DNA from: Pteria penguin
Taxonomy: Eukaryota; Mollusca; Bivalvia; Pterioida; Pteriidae
Reading direction: 5' to 3'
Length of the DNA stretch: 64,000 bases
NCBI GenBank assembly: GCA_035048485.1
Contig: CM068584.1
Span: forward strand, 58,467,739-58,531,738
Below, one piece after another: positions 55,619-64,000 of the stretch. The notes below the pieces were generated by a model. That model searched no databases and was not told the origin of the DNA. It was given only the letters and a program-made list of their open reading frames with translations. The first letter of the stretch is position 1; each line of letters starts with the position of its first letter. The position numbers were made by a program, and so were the translations under genes.

Positions 55619-56307
55619 GGGAAAGGATATAGAATTCATTCTCACAACAACCCACCCTCCAGGGAGTGTCAACAAGGACCAGGCAATACACTGTGGCTTT
55701 CCTACAGCAATGCACCGGAGATGTTGCGAGAGTATACTCGACCATAAAGAAAAGAAATGCATATAACTGCAAAAAAGTTCACTCGTAAACCAGTCAAGAA
55801 AAACATTTAATAACAGTTATTATCACGCAAATAACCTCCATTTACAATCGATTGACCCGTAAGCCACCGCCTTCTCAAGTACAACGCATATTTTGAAGAT
55901 ATATTAACTGAAACGAATACAATACAACAAAGGTGTTATATTTAATATACAATATTGGACGGAGCAATACATGAGGGCACGGCATGACAAAGCCGATTGA
56001 TCAGGATCGGGTCCATCCGACCTCCCGTCTAGTTGAAGTAAAGGCCAAAGTGAAGTGTTAGACACAAGCAAACCACAGTTTGAATATATCCTCAATCACC
56101 AGGATCCCGTCCTCCAACGACATGGGTCGCATCCCACGGCAAACAGGATGCCTCATGTGGTCTATAACCGTGACCAGCAAGAGGGTGCTTGGGAATCTCG
56201 TGCGAGAATTCCCCGGGTGCCTCATTTAGTCGCCTCATACGACACGCAAGAGGTACGGAGGTCCTATTCTTATCACCCCGGGGACCCCACGGGGGTCAAT
56301 ATTATAG
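55619..56307 (-). promoter_or_regulatory. Probable 5' UTR / internal promoter region of the LINE
   Basis: Read on the minus strand it begins ATATTGACCCCCGTGGGGTC, then GAGGCGACTAAATGAGGCAC, and reaches the ORF1 start. This is GC-rich, non-coding, and unlike the flanks. Non-LTR elements carry promoters here, so a promoter role is expected but not shown. The exact border at about 56307 is judged from the change in composition. Confidence 0.55.
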
Positions 56308-57179
56308 AGTTTGTTTCTAAATCAGTTATGAGTATTCATAGTGATTAAATGAAATTGACATGTGGTGTATAAATTGTGTGTTTTTTTTTTTTTTTTTTTG
56401 TTCTTTTATTTCATTGTATTTTATGTTCATATATACGCAGCACAGTTAAGGCACTCCATGAATTTGACGTCATTACTATTTCCGCGAAAACAACGTTACG
56501 TTAATGACGTCATAGACCCCGTGTTGTTACGTTGGTTGACAACGACGTTTAGCCTTTATTGTTTGAATGAACTGAGATTTATATGACAGTTTTTACATTT
56601 AATTTAATTCAAAATTAATAACAATCAACGATTTTACCATTTATATCATTAGTATATTTTGAGACGGTCCATTATAGTAACGATTTACGAATGAACCCCA
56701 AAGAATATAGACATGCGCAGTGCCTGTTCAGTGTCGACACGAAGCTTTAATTCCTGCAACAGGTGCACGATAAAAATGACAGTGCTGAGAAGGTATAGAA
56801 GACACCTTTTTTCGAATTTAGAGCATGAAGATGACACCTAACGGTAAGAAACTATATGTTGGAAATGTATGTTTCAAAATTATGACAATTGCTGCTGTAA
56901 AGTACTGTTGTTGTTTTTTTATTTTCGATCATACAAGTCTCGTAGATATGAGCCATCGTGCTCGCACGTGCTCAAAATGAAAATTGTGATTTGAAATTAA
57001 AAATATGCGTTCAAAAATGTTTGTTATGTACTGATTCTACGTCGCTCCCGTGAAAAGTAAGAGTACTTGATTAAAGGGAAATCCGGTCGGGGCCCTGTGA
57101 TCATGACAAAACATAAGCGTGACAAAATTACACCTCTGCAAGAGAGGTGAAGAAGAATGAGAATGATGAAAAATGAGGG
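56308..57179. other. Intergenic; poly-T run, no gene recognised
   Basis: A T18 run lies at 56382-56399. From 56750 the sequence AACAGGTGCACGATAAAAAT, GAGCATGAAGATGACACCTA and an adjacent GGTAAGAAA donor-like motif could be a first exon of a host gene, but no second exon was identified. Confidence 0.35.
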
Positions 57180-57408
57180 AAGTCAGCGTGACTCAGTGGT
57201 AGAGCGCTCGACTTCTGGCCTAGAGGTCGCAGGTTTGAGCCTCGTCATGGTTATGCCAGTGTTTGTCCTTCGGATGAGGCAGTAAACTCCTATGTCCCGT
57301 GTCGCGGTAGACGCGGCACATTAAACAGCTGTTAAAGAACCCTCATTGCTTCAGGTCCCCATAAACGTGCAATTTTGGTGGTGTGACGCAAAGCATGAAA
57401 ACAAAAAG
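57180..57408 (+). repeat. SINE with the alternative tRNA head
   Basis: Head CGTGACTCAGTGGTAGAGCG with B box-like GGTTTGAGCCTC, then TGTCCTTCGGATGAGGCAGT and GTTAAAGAACCCTCATTGCT of the common core. The head differs from that at 863, although the body is the same. Confidence 0.88.
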
Positions 57409-57756
57409 AAACGCCTCTGCAATATTACCTAACAACCAAGCATGAATGCATGATTTCCCATGAAATTAACATGAATTCGTGGAAAACTCTAGTTCTACAA
57501 TCTACCTTGCAACATTGCCAGAGACAGGTCAGCTGTATAAAATAGGGTACCAGAGTCTTACAAGTAGTACTGAGGAAACCCCTATGTTGATCACATTTAT
57601 CTACCTATAAGTCTCCGTAAGTCATGCAGGGTATTAGTTGAAAATAATCTGATATTTGATGGAAATTACCAATGATTTCAGACATCAGATCTATTTGTAA
57701 TTAACAAAATACATTCGGGTATTTATGCCATCACATTGTCCATATGGGACAGAAGA
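57409..57756. other. Spacer between two SINEs
   Basis: No gene or repeat recognised. Confidence 0.5.
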
Positions 57757-58022
57757 GCCGGCGTTGCTCAGTGGTAGAGTGCTTGCCTTCTGACCGAGAG
57801 GTCGTAGGTTCGTGCCTCCCCATGGTCATGCCGATATCTGTCCTTCGGATGAGACAGTAAAAAACGATGCCCCTTGTTGCGGTAGACATGACAAGTAAAA
57901 GAACCCTCACTGCATCAGCAGGCAAAGGCCAAAATTTCTGTAACCTGCATCCGTCAGATGCCGTCACCAAATACGTGCAATATTCGTAGTGTAACTCAAA
58001 GCAATAAATAAACAAACAAACA
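57757..58022 (+). repeat. SINE with alternative tRNA head, full length
   Basis: GCCGGCGTTGCTCAGTGGTA begins the copy, GGTTCGTGCC is its B box, TGTCCTTCGGATGAGACAGT and ATGCCGTCACCAAATACGTG its core and 3' end. A short AAATAAACAAACAAACAG tail ends it. Confidence 0.9.
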
Positions 58023-59683
58023 GAAAAGCACAGACAACTGTGTTTACCTCTTTCCTTATCCTATAAATCATAAAAATATTCGTAACTGTCACCTTGATCA
58101 TTTGATGACAATGATTTTTCAACGATACAAAAAAACTGAAGAGACAATACTTGCAACCCTTTTGAGCCTATGTCTCTCATTTATGATTTAAGGCCTTAAA
58201 CAGTTAAAAAATGCAATACCTAATAACCTTTTTTATCATTGAAAATAACAATTATCTTTTCTAATCAAATATAACACAAATATTCCAAACAAAAATCTTA
58301 AATATTTTACTTTATATAGGGAAATATGCATGTTTTAATGAAAAAAAAATTTGCTTACAGTTTGTTTACCTTGTGAAACTCTTCTCCGTTTACACTTACA
58401 GTGCTGATGCATGTTTAAATCATGTTAAGAGTGATTGGATACAAAATGTATCTGTTGTTATCAAATTATTAAGTAAGACAATTACATCCTAAGTCATACA
58501 AGTTTGAATGTTAATCAAAAAGAGTAAATGCACACAATTTCTTGTCCATTGGTTAAAATGTAAACACAAGAGTTCCAAACTGTTTGTGCATTTGTTAGTA
58601 AACAATAAAGTTTGGGATGATTTTACCTTGACAAGATCTATATTACATTATGAGAGATTTAGGGTAAAGAGGGTTTCTTTTTCATCAAAACATGCACATG
58701 TCTCTTCAAGTCCATTTCCTATTAATATTATACATGTACTATTAGCATAATTATAGTCCTCTCTGGTTCCTCAACCCCCCAGTGGTAAATGACTTAAGAG
58801 AGAAAAAAAAAATAAACAAATGGTTTTAATTTTAGATTTTATTCATGCAATTATTTATTAGTAAATATGATCATGTGTTTGTAAAACACTATTACCTTAT
58901 CCCAACCCACCCCTAAAGTAGTAATAATTTATACCATCCAGAAAATTGGTCAAAGGTTAAAATATTAGGAAAAAAAATAAAAAGTGTTATGTTTCCGCTT
59001 TCCCTAGTCCTACTGAACCCAATTTATTGTGCCGATCCAACAGATTTTATTGATATAATTGTCCAAAAACAAAAATTCAGATCTGATATATAGTTTTTAT
59101 TCTTACAGTTGCCAAAGGGTGTAAAATATGAGACTTTATTCAAAACAAGACAGTCTCACATGTAAACAACAAAGTACAACTGACTATATCCTACAATTGA
59201 ACTAGATCACGAGAAACAGGGGGGAATAAAAAAAAGTATAATCTATTACGTACCAACCCTATTTTTTTCAGCTATGAAAGTGGAAACAACATTTTTTATT
59301 TTTTCCTTAACATAGCCCTAGAGCATTCAAATGTTACATATTGCAAAGGTTTAAGTTCTCAAAAGACATAGACCCCCATTGTTATTGCAAAGGCTAAAGT
59401 TATCAACCAACAAGTAGAGGGTATAGAGCTATTTTTCAGAATAATATATAATTATTAATTATATGTTGAATTTGATTGATCATTGTGTTGTAGTCCTAGG
59501 GTGGAAATGAAGAGGGGTGCCTCAGTACAACATGGCGATAGTTAGCTGAAGATTAGAAGCACCAAGCGAGATGGAGCTGTTGGAAAACAACACACCATGC
59601 AGCTTCAGACTGTAACAGGGAAAGATGCCCATGTCTTCTCTGCCTCCTGGCACGGAAAGAATAAATGGTTAAGAAACTTGATT
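58023..59683. other. Intergenic and possible 3' UTR of the next gene
   Basis: AT-rich with no coding frame that can be supported (58508-58750 is open but has no domain). The part next to 59683 would be the 3' UTR of the minus-strand gene. Confidence 0.4.
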
Positions 59684-62600
59684 TTAATAATAATATGTTC
59701 CCCAATGATTTAAAAGTTTCTCAGCATATTTTCTTTTCTTTATGTCGTTTGATGATTTTCCTTCTTTCAGACTGTTGTGAACTTTGCTCACTGCCATTTC
59801 AATTTTACATAGAGCCTTGTCGTGGGACTCCTTACAAAGCTTATCCGTTGGATTGGACTTGTGGAGCCTTCTGTATTTCATGTAGTCTTTAACAATATCG
59901 TTGTCTCCAAGCAGCTCCAAGATGATATCAGTTGTTGTCTGAATATCTACATTAATATATTGTTATATACATTAAACAATTGTCTGTCAATCTGTCTATG
60001 CAAAAATATATTTCTGAGATGAACAACACTTTTTATTATTATATGCATGAAGTGACCTTAGATTCTTATTGTTAATAATATATATTATTGTACTTTACTG
60101 GCCTATACATTACAGGATAGATAGTGATAATGAAAAATGAAATTTTACATGTTCATTATTCAAATCCCAGCTTAACCTGTATTTTAAGTAGAACTAAGTT
60201 GGTCATAAATCCAGTGCTGTTGAAATACTCCAGAGTTCTGTCAGACCAATTGTTTCCCCATGATGCATTGATTTACATATAATGAAGATAAGTTTAATAC
60301 TAAATATATGAAAGTAGTACAGATAGACTCTGATGATAGACAGTAGATAAAGTGATCACAAGAAAAATGGAAGTAAGTAGAGTGGTCAGTGTCCACTAAA
60401 GTTGTAGTGTCAGTAAAAATAAAACATGATGGACAGACAGACGAGGAAAGAAATCATCTGGCCATGTTTGAAGGTGAGTCACAGTCACCCAGCTTTCAAA
60501 CATTTTGGAAGGCGCCATGGCTCAGTGGTAGGACACTCGGCTACTGACCCAGATGATGCAGGTTTGAGTCCTGCTGTAGTCATTCTGGTGTCTGTCCTTC
60601 AAAGTAGACCGTAAAAAGAGATGCCTGTGTCGCAGTAGACTTGGCACCTTAAAGAACCCTCACTGCTTTGGGTGGGTCCATTGAAAAGGTCAAAATTTGT
60701 CTAACCTGCATCAGTCAGATGCCATCATCATATACCTGCAATGTTCGTGGTGTGACAAAAAGGAGTAAAAAAAACAATCAAATCAAGTATTTTCAAAGAG
60801 TTGAAAAAAAAAGTGACATCTGATGGATTTCAACAGCATCATAATTATGTTAATTTACTCAAGAATATCTCACCAGAATAGGATACTGATAAATTGTATA
60901 TAGAATCTTAAAATCGATTTTAAACATACATTATCAATTTATTTCGTATAGAATTAGTTTATTTTTAAATGAAGTATCAATAATTTCATAATTACTTTTT
61001 GTAGAAACAGAAGCAAATTTTATACCTTCTGATGGAGAAAATTGCTTCCTCTTTACAGGTAATTTTTTGGTTCCTATAAATAAATAGCTATACAGGTACA
61101 AATCCATATTTCTAGCAGATAATGTGATGTGTAGCAGAGTTTTGATCTTTATTTCTATCATAATCAAATGTCTAACTTGTCCTACCCTGCTTGAGGTCAT
61201 TATTGACATTTTTAGTGCAAAAGTGCAAGACTTCCCATGAAAGTGGATTGGTGTATTGATTAACATGATATGAATAGAATAGGCATTGCTGCCAGGAATC
61301 ACTGTTACTTTCAAGAAAATTCGATTCATTTGGAAAATAGCGTAGTGTCATTTGAATATGAAGTGTTTATGTATATCATCTTCAGTGATCTTAACAAAAA
61401 CATTAATTAAGTAATTCAAGATATATCCTACCATAATTGATATTGCACAGTATTGTTCTTATAAGTTTTATCACTCTACTTTAATTTTCTGATATCAGAT
61501 AAATGTAGATTAAGACTTCACTTTTTAATATGATTTGGGGGCAGACTTGGTGTAGTGGTTAAGCGCTTGGCTTGTGGTGCCGACGATCTGAGTTCGATTC
61601 CCGGGTTGTACCACTATGTTTTAGAAGTTGGTAACCTCCTGTTTCCATGCCACGATACATGTATAACCGAAAAATTGTTGAAAGCGAGGTAAAACCCTAA
61701 TCAACCAACCAACCAAGTCAATCTGATTTCATCTCTTGGGGAAAAATCAAATAATTGTGACACTCCTTGATCGTAAGGCAATATTGAAATACACATTGAA
61801 TCTTATCTTACCTTTAGGTGTTGGTTTGCTATCAGTCATGGATGTGCAAACTTTTCTAGTGGTAGGGTCATCAGCTAAAATGTAAATACCAAATTATGAA
61901 ATAAAATTCTGTTTTAAATAGATTATTATTGTAATATGATTAAAAATTGAATTTGAATGGATAAATTTTTACTTACTGTCGGGGTTAAATCTATCATTTT
62001 TAGCTCACCTGAGCCAAGGCTCAAGTGAGCTATAGTCATATATGTGCGCCGTCCGTTGTCGTCCGTCCGTCATTAACTTATTCACATTTTCGACTTCTTC
62101 TCTGGAAATACATTGCAGATTTGGATCAAACTTTGTGTAAATGATGTACTCAAGGTCTCCTACTAAAATTGTGTTCGGGATCCAGATTCCCTCGGGGGTG
62201 GGTCCAGGGTGGGGCCAAAACGGTACCCATCTTCAAACATCTTCTTCTCCAGAACCAGTACATATATGGGGAAACTAATTGCATTTCAACAATCTATAAA
62301 GATGGGTTATTAAAAATTGTGTTCAGGGTTAAGATCCGTCAAATAGAACATAGAAATTTACGCTTTTTTGACGTGTTTTTGGACTTAATCATTTCAATGC
62401 AGAAATGTGTCATGTTTTTCACTTAATTGATATTGATGATTTCTTAATGACTATTTTGATCATAATTGTGGTAAGGAATATTATTGTGAAAGAATTTTGT
62501 CATTATCTCAATTTTAGGATTTTTTATGAATTTTTTAAGACTTCAAAAAAAAGGGGGGGGGGGGAATGGCCATTTTTCACATTTTCAACTTTTTCTACAA

Positions 62601-63149
62601 AACCACATGAAAGATTTTAATGAAACATAGAATACATGAAGTACTAAAGGTCCTCTATCAATTTGGTAAATTTCATCCAAATTGGTGAACAGATAATGCC
62701 ACCATGTCTAAAAAGTAGGTCTCACAATGGTACATATACCACCCCCTGTGGGATGGTGACCCACCCCATACCCTCCCTCTTGCCGCTTCGTGACTTTGGC
62801 ACGTGACTACTCATGCGATGTAGTCGCTTGATGGTCCCAGGCTAATTATGTCAAAAAGTAGTTTCTTTAAACTTTCTGGAACACACTGATTTACCTTTTG
62901 AGTAAGATCTGGAATCTCTTTCGGTTGTATCATCTACCATTGTGGTTTGGTTGTCAACTGAAATTAATTCATATAAATTTGTCATTAAGATAATGAAATT
63001 GTGTATAATTAAAATTAATGATACGAGTGTTTTGAAATATATTTTTCTAAAATTGAAATTAAAGTTGTTGATATTATCATGCTTACCAAGAGTGGTTGAT
63101 ATTTCTTCATCAGGATTTGATGTTTTTGAGGAAATAAATTGCTCTTCAA
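59684..63149 (-). CDS. Candidate multi-exon gene with 63-nt phase-1 exons, unknown function
   Basis: Exons with clean AG and GT borders on the minus strand are 63149-63087, 62957-62895 and 61874-61812, each exactly 63 nt, and 61073-61026 (48 nt). All begin and end in phase 1, with peptides like EEQFISSKTSNPDEEIST, DNQTTMVDDTTERDSRSY, DDPTTRKVCTSMTDSKPT and TKKLPVKRKQFSPSE. The last exon (59938-59684) follows ATATTCAG and encodes a charged helical end, LLGDNDIVKDYMKYRRLH to LLNHWGTYYY, stop TAA. It begins in phase 0, so one exon of another phase is missing from this model (60000-61000). The 5' end lies beyond 63149, perhaps beyond the window. No domain was recognised; Ser/Thr/Asp-rich linkers suggest a disordered, modular protein. 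Confidence 0.48.
60510..60785 (+). repeat. SINE with alternative tRNA head, in an intron of the candidate gene
   Basis: GGCGCCATGGCTCAGTGGTA head, GGTTTGAGTCCTGC B box, TTAAAGAACCCTCACTGCTT core and TGTTCGTGGTGTGACAAAAA end. It lies antisense to the candidate gene at 59684-63149. Confidence 0.88.
61537..61716 (+). repeat. Second SINE family, sense copy
   Basis: GGGGCAGACTTGGTGTAGTG begins the tRNA head, GAGTTCGATTCCCGGG contains the B box, and GAAAGCGAGGTAAAACCCTA plus ATCAACCAACCAACCAA end the copy. Imperfect flanks AATATGATTT and AATCTGATTT may be the target duplication. Confidence 0.88.
62002..62745 (+). mobile_element. Second copy of the hairpin-ended repeat, truncated
   Basis: The left hairpin AGCTCACCTGAGCC / GGCTCAAGTGAGCT is again a 14-bp stem with one mismatch, loop AA. 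Interior matches to the 12963 copy include TTCACATTTTCGACTTCTTC, TTTTTTAAGACTTC plus a G run (62550-62562), and AACAGATAATGCCACCATGT. The right end is missing after about 62745. Confidence 0.8.
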
Positions 63150-64000
63150 CTAAAATTAGAACAAAAATTTCAATAAGTAAAATGTATTTGCTTTTTATGC
63201 TCTCTTCTGTCTGTTCATCCTAAGCCCATATGGGCCCATACTTTTCGTCAGAATTTGATCATATTCACCAAAATATTATTTAGGTTAAGGGCATTACTAC
63301 AACGATCATTCAAGGTCATTTTGAAAGGTCATCTATTAACTTGTATTTTACATATCATAAAATTCTTTTATCTCCTACACCTTTCATCAGAATTTCATCA
63401 CACTTCACCAGAATGATTTCCAGGATGTTGTCTTTTGGATAATGGTCAGTCAATGTCAATTATAAGAAGTAAAGGTCACATCAACTAGGACATATAAAAG
63501 TGATTTATGATACCGGTAATTTTATGTAACCATAGTCACTCAGAAAATAGAACTTCAGGTATTAGCTTAGCTGTGTATAAGTAATTTGTCCTGGGGGAGC
63601 ATCCACAGGTGTTCCTGATTTTCTTGCTAATGACTGAATACATAAGAAATACCAAATTTAAATAGATTTAAAAACTCTTATTTATTGATAAATTAAAATG
63701 AATTTGCATCAGATTGCATGTATACTCTTTAGAATTCTTATCCCCCTAGTCTGAAATGTCCGGGAGCATATAGTGTTTGATCGTCCGTTTGTCTGTCCGT
63801 CCATCTGTCCGTATTTCTGTCCTTTTCACAAAATACGATAAATTTAATACTATTTGCCATAGACACTTCATATTTGACATGCATATTCAACTAATGAAAC
63901 CCTTTCAAATGAGACCAAGGTCAATGACCGTGTGACCTTGACCTTTACCTTTAGACTAAAAATACAATGAATTTTGCACAATTTGACCTAGAAACTTCAC
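63150..64000. other. Non-coding end of the window, repeat edge at 63750
   Basis: GTCTGTCCGTCCATCTGTCC (63791-63810) is a CCGTCC-rich start of another dispersed repeat similar in style to 62040-62075. An upstream exon of the minus-strand gene may lie here but none was found. Confidence 0.4.

Larger units (their letters stand above)
50378..56307 (-). mobile_element. Nearly full-length non-LTR retrotransposon (gag-like ORF1, EN-RT-RNase H)
   Basis: The minus-strand element has a 5' UTR (about 56307-55620), ORF1, ORF2, and a 3' UTR ending in a (TATC)n tail (50383-50406). An APE endonuclease, RT, RNase H and CCHC-knuckle ORF1 are a combination typical of the I/Nimb-like group within the Jockey/I assembly; that assignment is tentative. 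Only about five frame changes are visible over 5 kb, so it is among the youngest elements in the window. A GC-rich segment CACCCCGGGGACCCCACGGG (about 56272-56291) marks the 5' end. Confidence 0.94.

Noticed and set aside
55233..55766. Plus-strand 177-codon ORF
   Set aside because: Antisense shadow of LINE ORF1; no domain.

Overview
The window is nuclear DNA of an animal, most probably a bivalve or closely related mollusc. It is AT-rich, has spliceosomal introns, and is packed with decayed eukaryotic transposons. Repeats of a molluscan type dominate: tRNA-headed SINEs with a shared core, the AGCTCACCTGAGC hairpin repeat, and an ORF1/ORF2 LINE with an RNase H domain. No bacterial operon, rRNA gene, CRISPR array or intact single-copy housekeeping gene was recognised. 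The species call is inference.

Layout. 0-19 kb: SINEs of two families, a truncated LINE tail (1.46-1.80 kb), a decayed Gypsy-type LTR retrotransposon (4.08-7.40 kb) split by a SINE, a region of unrecognised cysteine-bearing ORFs with an internal duplication (8.6-10.5 kb), and a 2.5 kb hairpin-ended repeat (12.96-15.50 kb). 19-23.4 kb: a DIRS-type tyrosine-recombinase retrotransposon with 45-bp inverted terminal repeats (19053-23156), followed directly by a foldback relative. 23.7-28.0 kb: a PIF/Harbinger transposon with a Myb-like gene (+) and a HARBI1-type nuclease gene (-) with one intron, carrying two foldback MITEs. 28.1-30.2 kb: a 5'-truncated non-LTR retrotransposon interrupted by a SINE.

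30.8-31.9 kb holds a candidate multi-exon gene of unknown function. 33-35.4 kb holds a 187-bp duplication and a 72-bp satellite array. 35.5-46.3 kb is a decayed Polinton/Maverick, a virus-like DNA transposon. Its order is a Cys/His accessory ORF, integrase with chromodomain, minor capsid protein, a small basic protein, major capsid protein, a protease remnant, packaging ATPase, basic proteins, a zinc-finger ORF and a protein-primed-type DNA polymerase B. It carries a TTAA-flanked MITE inside the major capsid gene, a SINE with a 14-bp target duplication inside the minor capsid gene, and a perfect GT...AG intron-like insertion inside the polymerase gene. Convergent to the polymerase end is a three-exon PC4-like gene (46.7-47.4 kb). 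Two diverged small membrane-protein genes (48.1-49.3 kb) follow.

50.4-56.3 kb is a nearly complete non-LTR retrotransposon on the minus strand. It has a gag-like ORF1 with two CCHC-type knuckles, and ORF2 with an APE endonuclease, reverse transcriptase and RNase H; the ORFs overlap by ATGA. Its 3' end matches the 3' end of the abundant SINEs, so it is the likely type of partner that mobilised them. 57-64 kb: more SINEs, a second hairpin repeat, and a candidate minus-strand gene with three 63-nt phase-1 exons.

The genes do not form one pathway; the window is a layered graveyard of transposons. The most promising leads are the intron inside the Polinton polymerase, the PC4-like gene beside it, the SINE/LINE tail match, and the two small exon-structured genes.
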